Shown: piece after piece, positions 1-8,499 of the stretch
How positions within the stretch are numbered: the first letter of the stretch is position 1
Layout of the letters: each line of letters begins with the position of its first letter
DNA from: CBDUQI01 sp965369325
GTDB lineage: Bacteria > Pseudomonadota > Gammaproteobacteria > Steroidobacterales > JBCBZW01
Length of the DNA stretch: 15,772 nt
Assembly: GCA_965369325.1 (NCBI GenBank)
Contig: CBDUQI010000137.1
Span: forward strand, 1 to 15,772
Direction: 5' to 3'
The notes under the pieces: model-generated
Databases searched by the model: none
The model's input: only the letters and a program-made list of their open reading frames with translations
What the model was told of the DNA's origin: nothing
Position numbers and translations under genes: made by a program

Positions 1-3000
1 CCGACGATGATCAAGACGGGATCCCCGATACGGTGGAAATGGCGGCGCCGTACGTGGTGGTGTCCGAACCCGCGTTAGTGCCGGAGAACGGGCGCAGTGC
101 AGCGCAGGTGATCACTCTTCCAGTCGGGCAGGCGGGTGTTGGTGCTAGCGCCGAGGTCCGCAGCGTGCAGGTACAGGGAGACTTGGCCGATGTGGTTGGT
201 CCCAATGCCGACGAGTATTTGGTGCTGGACCTCAACCACGAGGAGTTCGTGAGTCCGCGACTCGTCGGGCTAACCGAATGCAGCACTACGCTCGAACCGG
301 CTTCTCCAACGGTCTCGGCGACTGTCACCGTCGTCGATATCGGTAATGGTGCTCCGGGGATTCGGGTGGAGGCGACGAGCGGGCTTGCGGTGGACGAGTT
401 CTGCGAAGCAGACGGCGCGCTGGCCGCCCGCTACCAGTTGACCATTGCCGGGGCCGGTCTGGGCGATACCGATCTGGACGGTATCCCCAACGCGCAAGAT
501 CTAGACAGCGACAACGATACCATTCCGGATGTGGTGGAGGTGGGTCTGACCGACGCAGATGCGGACGGCAGGGTCGATGAGTCGGGTGACCTGGGTACCA
601 TTACCGCGCCGCTGGACAGCGATGGCGACGGACTGGCGGATTACATCGATCTGGAAAGTGGTAACGCCGCGAATGATGGCACTGCATACGACATCTTGAC
701 GGGCCCGTACGCGGATCAGGACACCAACGGCGATGGTGTGCTCGATTCGCACGACGCCGCCGGCGGCAGCGACGCCAATGCTAACGGTTTGGACGATCTG
801 GCGGAGGACGCCGACGCGGACGGGCTGCCCAACATCACCGACCCGGATGATGACAACGATGGCGTGAGCGATGACGACGACGCTTTTCCACTGGATCCTA
901 CCGAGACACTGGATACCGACAATGATGGCGTGGGCGATAACCAGGATGCGTTTCCCAACGACAGCGGTGAAACCCAAGATAGCGACGCTGATGGCGTTGG
1001 CGACAACCAAGATCCCGATGCCGACAACGACGGGATGGCCGACGCGCTTGAAGCGGTGAGTGAGTATGTGTTTGTTACGCCGCAGTTCGATCTACCGCGG
1101 CGCGGCGGCAGCGCCACGCAGGTGGTAGACCTGTCGGTCCAGCAGGATGGATTGTTTCTGGCCGACACGGTGCAAGTTGTGCTGATCGAGGCGCTGGGAT
1201 ATCTGAAGCTCAATCCGGATTACGACCCTCAGTACTACAGCTTCATGTTGGACTTCAATGCGGGCGAGCTGGTGACACCTGATATGGAGACAACGCACGA
1301 GTCCAGCTGTCCCGAGACCGATGATCTAGCGCCGGTAAGTCCGGCGGTTGCCGGGCCGCTGAAGGTCATCGATATCGGTGGTGGGGTTCCGGGTGTAGTG
1401 ATCGAGGGAACAACCGGCGAGGAAGTGGAAAACGCGTGCGGCACCAGCGGTACTGTCGCCACACGCTACCAAGTGACATTGGTCGGCAGCCGTTTGGGCG
1501 ACAGCGACGGTGACGGTGTATTAAATCCACTGGACCTGGACAGCGACAACGACACCATTGCCGATATTGTCGAAGCAGGGTTAGTCGACGCCAATGGCGA
1601 TGCGGTGATCGACGATCCCGCCGACCAGGGCATTGTGGCTGTATTACCGGACACCGACAGCGATGGAATCCCGGATTACCTTGATCTTGAAAGCACCAAT
1701 GCGGCGAACGACGGCACGGCGTACGACATCCTCGCCAACGGTTTTGCCAGCATCGACAGCAATGGCGATGGCATGATCAACGATGAGGACGACGGCGGCG
1801 GCGTTGATGCCAACGCCAACGGCCTGGACGATCTGGCCGAGGATCGCGATGGCGACGGCATACCCGACAACGTCGACCTTGACGACGACAACGATGGTGT
1901 CGAAGACACGGCCGACGCATTCTCCAAGGACCCGGCTGAAACGACCGATAGCGACGGCGATGGCGTGGGCGATAACGCTGACGCGTTCCCCAATGATCCA
2001 ACCGAAACGGCTGACAGCGACAGCGATGGGGTCGGTGACAATAGCGATGACGACATGGACAACGATGGCATCCCCGATGCGATCGAATCTGTCTACGAGG
2101 TCGATTATGAGATCGTCGCCGGCCCACTTCGCATGCTTGGATGGAACACCAACGTCACCGAACAAATTGATTTGTCCGCCCAGGGGGCCCAGGTCGGGGA
2201 TCTGGTCCAAGTTTCATCGCTGCGGGCAAAGGGCGACTTTGACGATGCGCCGTACGAGTACTTCATGTTGGACTTCAACACCGGCGAGTTGGTGAGTCCA
2301 CGTCTTATGAGCGACGACTGCTGCGATGATTTTGTGCCGGTTGAACCGTTGCTCGAGGGGACGGTTAGCGTTATCGACCTTGGCGGCGGCACTCCCGGCC
2401 TGGAGATTCGCAGTACCACTGGCATTGAGGTCACGTTCTCGGAGCCAGCGTACACCTTGACGGTAGCCGGCACCCGCGCCGCGGACGGCGACGACGACGG
2501 CGTTGCGAATTTGTACGATCTGGACAGCGATAACGACAGTATTGCGGATGTGATCGAGGCCGGACTCGGCGACACCGACGGCAACGCCCAAGTAGACGAC
2601 CCCGCAGCACAGGGGACGGTGACTGCACCACCGGACAGCGACAGCGATGGTCTGGCGGACTACCTGGATCTCGAAAGCACCAACCCAGCCAATGATGGCA
2701 CCGCCTACGACATTGAGCAGGGCCCATACGCTAGCGCGGATACCAATCGCGACGGTCGGCTTGACAGCAACGATGTGAGCGCTGGCGCCGATATCAACAA
2801 TAACGGATTGGACGACATTGTTGAGGATGCCGACGCGGACGGCGTGCCGAACGCCGATGATCCTGACGATGACAACGATGGGGTGGACGACAGCCAGGAT
2901 CCCCTGCCGTTCGACCCGAACGAAACGATGGATACCGACAACGACGGAGTGGGCGACAACAGTGACGCGTTCCCGCTGGATCCAGGCGAGTCGGCGGATT

Positions 3001-5534
3001 CCGACGGCGACGGTGTGGGCGACAATGCCGATGCCTTCCCACTGGATCCAACCGAAACGGCAGACTCGGACGGTGACGGCGTGGGCGACAACGCTGATCT
3101 GTTCCCCAGCGACCCCACGGAAAGCGCTGACGGTGATGGCGATGGCCTTGGCGACAATAGGGACATCGATGCCGACAACGACGGTATTGCGGATGACGCT
3201 GAGACTTTCGATGCGCCCTTCGAGGTGTTGACGCCGACGTCGGACTTGCCGACCGACGGCGGTTCAGCCACTCAACTGGTCCGTTGGTGTGAAGACTTGG
3301 ACACGATTGGCGATCTGGTGCAGGTATCTTCAGTGTTGGCAGCGTCGAGAATCAGCGATTTCGACCCGCCGAGTTTCGTATTGAATATCAATTCCGGTGA
3401 GCTGCTTAGCCGCAGTTTGAATAGCTACGCGCAAAATTGTGATGTGCTGCAACCGGTGCAAATACCGTTCGAGGGGACCGTCCGGGTGATCGACCTGGAT
3501 GACGGCGTGCCCGGTATCAGCATTCAGGGAACAACGGAACTGAATGGCCCCGGTTATCCTCGCGTGTGTGACGATGATTCCTCGATCGCCGTGCGCTACA
3601 GCCTGACTGTCTCTGGCGAATGTCCAGGCGACACCGACGGCGACGGCGTGCTGGATCAGTACGATCTGGACAGCGATGGCGATGCCATTGCCGATATTCT
3701 GGAAGCGGGTTTGCAGGACCTCGACGGCGATGCGCGAGTGGATCAGCAATCCGAGCAGGGGTTTGTGACGAACCCGCCGGACAGCGACAACGACGGTATT
3801 GCAGATTATCAAGATCTCGAAAGCACCAACCCGGCCAACGACGGCACCGCGTACGATATTGCCGCAAGCGGGTTCGCCGCGTTCGACACCAACCAGGATG
3901 GCAGGATTGACGGCGAAGATGTTGGCGGTGGCGTAGATGCTAACGGCAATGGCCTGGACGATTTGGTGGAGGACACTGACGGTGACGGCATACCAAACTA
4001 CGCTGATCCGGACGACGACAATGACGGCGTGCCGGACCAAGATGACGCCTTCCCCCACGACCCCAATGAGAGCGCCGACAGCGACGGTGACGGTGTAGGT
4101 GACAACGCTGATGCCTTCCCCAACGACCCCAACGAGACGGTCGACAGCGACGGCGACGGTGTGGGTGACAACGCCGATGTCTTCCCCAACGACCCCAACG
4201 AGAGCGCCGACAGCGACGGCGATGGCGTGGGCGACAACGCCGACGCCTTTCCCAATGACCCGAGTGAGACGCAAGACAGCGATGGCGACGGCGTGGGCGA
4301 CAACGCAGATATCGACGCTGACAACGACGGCCTGCCTGATAATTTTGAGAAAAACGCGGCCGTTGAAATCATCGACTGGCTCATTGCCGACGACGAGGGC
4401 TTCACCGTAGAGGGCAACACCGTTGTGTATGACGGCACCGGCGGCGGTTGGGACCGGCAGATCAACTCCGTGCCAGTGTCTTTCTACGGGTTTACCGATG
4501 GATTTAGAGTCAGTTGGCGGCTGCAAAGTAGCGTCGCCGACAATCGAATGATGATCGGGTTGGGAACGACGGAAAGCTCGGTCGATTTCTCAGATATCGA
4601 TTTTGCGTTCTTCAACGCATTGGGTCTTGTGAGTATCTATGAAAACGGCATTCCGATGAGCACATCGGTACTCATCACAGATGGTGCTGAGCTTGCCATT
4701 ACCGTGGAAAATGGGTTGCTGACCTATTTCGTCGACGGCAACGTGATCCGAACCACAACGTTTTGCTGCCTGTTCAATTTCTACATCGACAGCTCATTCG
4801 ACCAAGGCCCAGTGACCCTGGCCGACTTCATCGTGGAGTCTGTCGCCGATATTCCTGACACTGACGGGGACGGCGTGGCAGATTTTGCCGACCTGGATGC
4901 CGACAACGACACCATCGCCGATGTGCTCGAAGCCGGCTTACCCGATGCCAATGGCGATTTTCTTATCGACCAACCGGGCGATCAAGGCAGCGTTTCGATG
5001 CCGCTGAACACCGACGGCGATCACTTGTCGGACTACGTGGATCTGGAGAGCGGCAACCCGAACAACGACGGCACGGATTACGATATCCAGACCGGCCCAT
5101 TCGCCGCGCTGGACACCGACGGCGACGGCCGGCTCACATCGAACGACGTGGGCGGGGGCATTGATGCCGATGGCGATGGCATCGACGATTTGATCGACGG
5201 CGATCCCACGCGCCCGGGGTCGCTTGCATTGGTCGATAGCGATCAGGATGGCCGTTTGGATGCTGACGACAACTGTCTGTTCACCGTCAACGCCGACCAA
5301 ACCGACAGCGATGGCGACGGTATCGGCAATCCCTGCGATGCGGATCTGAACAACGACTGCGAGGTGAACTTTGTGGATCTGAGCCTTCTGCGATCGCGTT
5401 TCTTCACGGTAGATCCGGACGCCGACCTCAACGTGGATGGTTCGGTCAATTTCATCGACCTCGACCTCATGCGGGGAGCGCTCTTCTCCAGGCCCGGTCC
5501 CAGCGGCATACCCAACGATTGCAGTCACCCATAG
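1..5534 (+). CDS. Giant secreted TSP3-repeat protein with C-terminal dockerin (5' partial)
   Basis: The reading frame is open from base 3 to a TAG at 5532-5534, so the gene begins upstream of the window. The GTG at 33 is not the real start, because the preceding codons already read as a TSP3 motif (DQDGIPDTVE) that recurs before every later module. Counting residues from 33, four related beta-rich domains (about 1-142, 342-489, 688-817, 1060-1199) alternate with Asp-rich TSP3 calcium-binding blocks. A fifth, unrelated domain (about 1442-1608) resembles a LamG/concanavalin-like fold. The C-terminus (about 1769-1820) is a type I dockerin with two 12-residue calcium loops, DLNNDCEVNFVD and DLNVDGSVNFID, each with D/N at positions 1, 3, 5 and D at 12. 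Such proteins are extracellular and need calcium to fold; the dockerin should bind a cohesin, and a cohesin gene follows directly. I do not recognise the repeated beta domain; carbohydrate or adhesion binding is only a guess. Family assignment is firm, function is not. Confidence 0.93.
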   Translation, partial: DDDQDGIPDTVEMAAPYVVVSEPALVPENGRSAAQVITLPVGQAGVGASAEVRSVQVQGDLADVVGPNADEYLVLDLNHEEFVSPRLVGLTECSTTLEPASPTVSATVTVVDIGNGAPGIRVEATSGLAVDEFCEADGALAARYQLTIAGAGLGDTDLDGIPNAQDLDSDNDTIPDVVEVGLTDADADGRVDESGDLGTITAPLDSDGDGLADYIDLESGNAANDGTAYDILTGPYADQDTNGDGVLDSHDAAGGSDANANGLDDLAEDADADGLPNITDPDDDNDGVSDDDDAFPLDPTETLDTDNDGVGDNQDAFPNDSGETQDSDADGVGDNQDPDADNDGMADALEAVSEYVFVTPQFDLPRRGGSATQVVDLSVQQDGLFLADTVQVVLIEALGYLKLNPDYDPQYYSFMLDFNAGELVTPDMETTHESSCPETDDLAPVSPAVAGPLKVIDIGGGVPGVVIEGTTGEEVENACGTSGTVATRYQVTLVGSRLGDSDGDGVLNPLDLDSDNDTIADIVEAGLVDANGDAVIDDPADQGIVAVLPDTDSDGIPDYLDLESTNAANDGTAYDILANGFASIDSNGDGMINDEDDGGGVDANANGLDDLAEDRDGDGIPDNVDLDDDNDGVEDTADAFSKDPAETTDSDGDGVGDNADAFPNDPTETADSDSDGVGDNSDDDMDNDGIPDAIESVYEVDYEIVAGPLRMLGWNTNVTEQIDLSAQGAQVGDLVQVSSLRAKGDFDDAPYEYFMLDFNTGELVSPRLMSDDCCDDFVPVEPLLEGTVSVIDLGGGTPGLEIRSTTGIEVTFSEPAYTLTVAGTRAADGDDDGVANLYDLDSDNDSIADVIEAGLGDTDGNAQVDDPAAQGTVTAPPDSDSDGLADYLDLESTNPANDGTAYDIEQGPYASADTNRDGRLDSNDVSAGADINNNGLDDIVEDADADGVPNADDPDDDNDGVDDSQDPLPFDPNETMDTDNDGVGDNSDAFPLDPGESADSDGDGVGDNADAFPLDPTETADSDGDGVGDNADLFPSDPTESADGDGDGLGDNRDIDADNDGIADDAETFDAPFEVLTPTSDLPTDGGSATQLVRWCEDLDTIGDLVQVSSVLAASRISDFDPPSFVLNINSGELLSRSLNSYAQNCDVLQPVQIPFEGTVRVIDLDDGVPGISIQGTTELNGPGYPRVCDDDSSIAVRYSLTVSGECPGDTDGDGVLDQYDLDSDGDAIADILEAGLQDLDGDARVDQQSEQGFVTNPPDSDNDGIADYQDLESTNPANDGTAYDIAASGFAAFDTNQDGRIDGEDVGGGVDANGNGLDDLVEDTDGDGIPNYADPDDDNDGVPDQDDAFPHDPNESADSDGDGVGDNADAFPNDPNETVDSDGDGVGDNADVFPNDPNESADSDGDGVGDNADAFPNDPSETQDSDGDGVGDNADIDADNDGLPDNFEKNAAVEIIDWLIADDEGFTVEGNTVVYDGTGGGWDRQINSVPVSFYGFTDGFRVSWRLQSSVADNRMMIGLGTTESSVDFSDIDFAFFNALGLVSIYENGIPMSTSVLITDGAELAITVENGLLTYFVDGNVIRTTTFCCLFNFYIDSSFDQGPVTLADFIVESVADIPDTDGDGVADFADLDADNDTIADVLEAGLPDANGDFLIDQPGDQGSVSMPLNTDGDHLSDYVDLESGNPNNDGTDYDIQTGPFAALDTDGDGRLTSNDVGGGIDADGDGIDDLIDGDPTRPGSLALVDSDQDGRLDADDNCLFTVNADQTDSDGDGIGNPCDADLNNDCEVNFVDLSLLRSRFFTVDPDADLNVDGSVNFIDLDLMRGALFSRPGPSGIPNDCSHP
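846..1013 (+). repeat. 66-bp tandem TSP3 repeat array 1
   Basis: Two full 66-bp units begin at 846 and 912, followed by a partial unit at 978. Each encodes 22 residues of the pattern DxDxDGVGDNxDAFPxDPxET. The array lies inside the giant TSP3 gene, just before its second beta domain. Confidence 0.85.
1881..2048 (+). repeat. 66-bp tandem TSP3 repeat array 2
   Basis: Full 66-bp units begin at 1881 and 1947, with a partial unit at 2013. It encodes the same 22-residue calcium-binding pattern as array 1 and precedes the third beta domain of the giant protein. Confidence 0.85.
2865..3164 (+). repeat. 66-bp tandem TSP3 repeat array 3
   Basis: Four full 66-bp units begin at 2865, 2931, 2997 and 3063, with a partial unit at 3129. 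This is twice the copy number of arrays 1 and 2. It encodes the same 22-residue unit and precedes the fourth beta domain. Confidence 0.87.
4011..4310 (+). repeat. 66-bp tandem TSP3 repeat array 4
   Basis: Four full 66-bp units begin at 4011, 4077, 4143 and 4209, with a partial unit at 4275. By eye these are the most similar of all the units, many differing only at third codon positions, which suggests recent expansion. The array precedes the divergent fifth domain. Confidence 0.88.
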
Positions 5535-5692
5535 CCTCGTAACGGCCTGTTCTGACCGTTGTTGGGAGGATATTCTACCGTCTTCTGATAGACCGCTACG
5601 TAACTGTACCTATAGCTTGCGTATCACTAAACCTCGTACATTGAGCCTGCGAAACAGCCGCGGTGACGCGCACAGGCGCTCCAGAGGTTCGG

Positions 5693-6295
5693 ATGAGACG
5701 ACTAGTACCAACGACGCTTGTATTGCTGGCATTGACCGCGACACCTACTCTGGCGGTCCCCGTCCTTAGCATCATTCCTTCGGCCCAAAGCATCGGCCTT
5801 GGCGAGGATCTACAAGTCGACATTACCATCTCCGGGCTGGAAGGCGATGTTGCGCTGGGCGGGTTCGATTTGCGCTTCGTTTACAACCCCTTGGTGCTGG
5901 ATTTCGTCACGCTGGAGTTTGGCAACCAGCTGGACCTTTCAGGGTTCGGTAGCATCAACTTCTTCGCCGAAGACCCGAATCCCACCGTGGGTGCCGTGGA
6001 CCTCTTCGAGCTGTCCTTAGACAGCGTTCTCACGCTGCAAACACTGCAATCGGACAGTTTTGTCTTGGCGACACTTTCGTTTGCCGCGATGGCCAGCGGT
6101 TCCAGCACGTTGAATATGGCGATTCCAAGCTTGAGCGACGCGTTCGGTAGTTTGCTATCGATTGATAGCGTCGTTGCATCCACGGTAAGAGTCGCCGAGC
6201 CCGGCGTGCTGGGTTTGTTTGTTATCACCCTACTTGGCATTGCTTACGCAGACCGTCGCCGAGTCGCAGTCGTGGAGATCAAAAAGTACCCGTAG
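5693..6295 (+). CDS. Cohesin-domain protein with PEP-CTERM-like surface-sorting tail
   Basis: I chose the ATG at 5693 (200 aa) over an upstream GTG at 5663, because AGAGG lies 5 nt before it and it begins directly with a signal peptide (MRRLVPTTLVLLALTATPTLA, cleavage near residue 21). Residues about 24-160 have the look of a cohesin domain: an opening strand (LSIIPSAQSIGLGEDLQVDI), then GGFDLRFVYNPLVLDF, matching the family's GGFxxxxxYDPxxLxF core, then alternating hydrophobic strands. Residues 167-200 hold an AEPG motif, a hydrophobic helix (VLGLFVITLLGIAYA) and a DRRR cluster, the architecture of PEP-CTERM signals processed by exosortase. Ten residues follow the Arg cluster, longer than usual. 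The predicted product is exported and sorted to the cell surface or matrix, where it could hold dockerin proteins such as those encoded on either side. The stop is 27 nt before the next gene, which suggests co-transcription. No exosortase gene is visible here. Confidence 0.85.
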   Translation: MRRLVPTTLVLLALTATPTLAVPVLSIIPSAQSIGLGEDLQVDITISGLEGDVALGGFDLRFVYNPLVLDFVTLEFGNQLDLSGFGSINFFAEDPNPTVGAVDLFELSLDSVLTLQTLQSDSFVLATLSFAAMASGSSTLNMAIPSLSDAFGSLLSIDSVVASTVRVAEPGVLGLFVITLLGIAYADRRRVAVVEIKKYP

Positions 6296-6322
6296 CGTTC
6301 GGCGTTGCTGGAGGGATCACTT

Positions 6323-8464
6323 ATGCGCAACCTGAATTCGTTAGCATCGCATCACGCTCCGTGCGTTGCCGTGGCGCCCGTGCTGGTGCTGGTGGCATCC
6401 GCCGGGTTCGCTCAAAGCACCGATGTCATCGTCACGCGTTTGCCTCGTAACCAGGCCGAGGTGAGTATCGATGTTAACCCGGTCAACCCCAGCCACGTAG
6501 TGGTCATGGGTAACTCCCACGACAATCAAATGCAGTTCAACTCCACCTACAGCCTGGATGGCGGCCAGACTTGGCAGGTGGTAGGGCTGGGCCGTGCTTA
6601 TCCCACTTGCGACGATACCGGTGCCAAAGGCGACTGCATTGGCGGTTTTCGGTCCGATCCGACACTGGCGTTCGACGCCAACGGTCGGTTGTACGTCGGA
6701 TACTCTGACCTCGGTGCGGATGTTCTGGTGGTGTGCCGTAGTGCGGACGGTGGACGCAACTTCGAGGGTTGCAAGATAGTGAACACTGGCGGCAGCATCG
6801 ATAAGCCGCTGTTGGCTACCGGGCCAGACCCGACAGTGCCTGGTCGGCAGAACGTCTATATCGCGCAGAGTGGCCACTCGAGCGCGAGGATTGATGTATG
6901 GCGTTCCACCGACGGTGGCAGCACTTTCATCACCGGCGGCGCAACTGGGGGAGCTGGTGGTTTCGCCCAACCGGCAGTGGGTCCCAACGGAGAGCTTTAC
7001 GTTTCCTGGAGTACCATTGGCGGGCAGGTTCGTATCGCCAGGTCGTTTGATCGGGGCGCGAGTTTTTCACCGCACGTACTGGTCGCGACAAGCGTTGTGC
7101 GTAACCGACGCAGTATCACGGCGCAGCCTGACCGTGGCGTATTCACGGGCTCCTCGATGGATGTGGATCGTTCCGGCGGAGCCTTTAACGGAAGAATCTA
7201 CCTCGTACATACCGACTTCGGTGCTGGCGGCGGGGACAACATTGATGTGTTCGTAAACCATTCCAGTGACCAGGGGCAAACTTGGTCTGCGCGGCAACGT
7301 GTGAATGACGATGGCGCGGCAGGAAGTCAATTTCTGCCCTGGTTAGATGTGGATCAGAAAACCGGGCTGGTAAGCGTTCTGTGGTACGACACACGGCGCG
7401 ACCCCGGCCATCGAAGAGCCGATGTATTTGCCGCCTTTAGCAGCGACGGTGGCGTAAGCTTCGCGAGCAACGTGAGGGTCTCGGATGGGCAATCGAGGTC
7501 CGATCTGGATCCCAGCCAGTTCCAGAGTGCCTTTCAAACGTGCGTATCGGACCCGGGTTTTAACTGTACGAGCGATCCCAACTATTTGGAGTACATTGGT
7601 ATTGCGGCGCACGCGTGTCGTGCGTTTGCGGTGTGGTCCGACAACAGCGCAACCTTCGATCTGGACTACGTAAGCGATTTGGTTGCGGCAACTCGCTGCG
7701 CAGGTGTTCGTAACACCGCCTACCTGCTTGGCGATCGTGATGACTTTACACCAGGCGACGGCGTTGACGTTGTCCCGCTCTCCACCTCAGCCCTGGAGTT
7801 GCTCGAATTTCTCCAGCCAGCGCCCGGGCAAAGTCCGCAAGCAGATCTGGACGCGCCGGGTGTTAACCGTTCTGTCGGGTTGACCCACTATCTGGGGCTT
7901 CCCGAAGGCGCCTTGCTAACCTCGGCCCGCGTTCGGGTGCGCCTGCTTGGCGCTGAATTCATCAAGAACGATGTGGTTTTCTACAATCAAACCGCGGTTC
8001 CCGCACCCGGGCAACTACCGCTACCCCTGATCGCAATGCGTGATGTGCTCGGCAGCGAGCCACAGCCTGGGCAGCCCTTTGAGCTCGAGCTGGATCTGGC
8101 GAAAATTCCGATACGGTTGGAGGACAACTCAGGTGGCGCCGGCGGAAGTTGGACCGGCCCGCCAGATGACATTGTTAATCTGCTGCCCGTGCTCAATCTG
8201 GACCGGCGGCTCGACCTCATCGTCGCGGACGATGCGACCGTGGATTTCTCAGAGCTCCGTATCACCTATGTTCTTGCCACCGACCCCCGGGGTGACGTTA
8301 ACGGTGATGCCAAAGTAAATCTGGAAGATTTGTCGGTTGTACTGGATGCGCTGCGCACCGACGGGTATCCGGGAGACCCACGCGATTTGGACGCAGATGG
8401 GAAAGTCACCGTCCTGGATCTACGCCAAATGGTACTTCTATGCGACCAACCAGGCTGCCGATAG
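6323..8464 (+). CDS. Secreted Asp-box (BNR/sialidase-like) propeller protein with C-terminal dockerin
   Basis: The ATG at 6323 follows GGAGGG by 7 nt, giving 713 aa; a TTG at 6305 is less likely. A signal peptide covers about residues 1-31, ending in SAGFAQ. Six Asp-box motifs (SxDxGxTW-like) start near residues 77 (SLDGGQTW), 140 (SADGGRNF), 195 (STDGGSTF), 241 (SFDRGASF), 314 (SSDQGQTW) and 373 (SSDGGVSF), as expected for a six-bladed sialidase-type propeller. Asp boxes are structural, and I cannot identify a sialidase catalytic Arg triad or FRIP motif, so enzyme activity is unproven. Residues about 480-650 look like an extra beta-sandwich domain. The C-terminus is a type I dockerin with loops DVNGDAKVNLED and DLDADGKVTVLD. 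It lies between the cohesin gene (27 nt upstream) and the next propeller gene (35 nt downstream), so it is a plausible client of that cohesin. Confidence 0.88.
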   Translation: MRNLNSLASHHAPCVAVAPVLVLVASAGFAQSTDVIVTRLPRNQAEVSIDVNPVNPSHVVVMGNSHDNQMQFNSTYSLDGGQTWQVVGLGRAYPTCDDTGAKGDCIGGFRSDPTLAFDANGRLYVGYSDLGADVLVVCRSADGGRNFEGCKIVNTGGSIDKPLLATGPDPTVPGRQNVYIAQSGHSSARIDVWRSTDGGSTFITGGATGGAGGFAQPAVGPNGELYVSWSTIGGQVRIARSFDRGASFSPHVLVATSVVRNRRSITAQPDRGVFTGSSMDVDRSGGAFNGRIYLVHTDFGAGGGDNIDVFVNHSSDQGQTWSARQRVNDDGAAGSQFLPWLDVDQKTGLVSVLWYDTRRDPGHRRADVFAAFSSDGGVSFASNVRVSDGQSRSDLDPSQFQSAFQTCVSDPGFNCTSDPNYLEYIGIAAHACRAFAVWSDNSATFDLDYVSDLVAATRCAGVRNTAYLLGDRDDFTPGDGVDVVPLSTSALELLEFLQPAPGQSPQADLDAPGVNRSVGLTHYLGLPEGALLTSARVRVRLLGAEFIKNDVVFYNQTAVPAPGQLPLPLIAMRDVLGSEPQPGQPFELELDLAKIPIRLEDNSGGAGGSWTGPPDDIVNLLPVLNLDRRLDLIVADDATVDFSELRITYVLATDPRGDVNGDAKVNLEDLSVVLDALRTDGYPGDPRDLDADGKVTVLDLRQMVLLCDQPGCR

Positions 8465-8499
8465 AACCCATACAAACAGCGCCTAAGTGGGGAGTTCCA

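Noticed and set aside
33..1000. Asp/Gly-rich calcium repeats as RTX toxin repeats
   Set aside because: The motif is DxDxDGxxD with DAFPxDPxET linkers (TSP3), not the GGxGxDxUx nonapeptide of RTX proteins, and no type I secretion genes are visible.
4011..4310. Regular short repeats that might suggest a CRISPR array
   Set aside because: The 66-bp units are contiguous, in frame and encode calcium-binding TSP3 motifs; there are no unique spacers and no cas genes.
3330..4526. Long - strand open frame (398 codons) opposite the giant TSP3 gene, and several similar ones
   Set aside because: Asp codons GAC/GAT read in reverse as Val/Ile codons, so Asp-rich repeats automatically give long antisense frames. 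The product is Val/Ile-rich low-complexity sequence with no gene-like features.
5535..5692. Possible terminator and promoter between the giant gene and the cohesin gene
   Set aside because: Only a weak 5-bp stem (AACGG/CCGTT, 10-nt loop) with no T-run, and no convincing -35/-10 pair, so neither is called.
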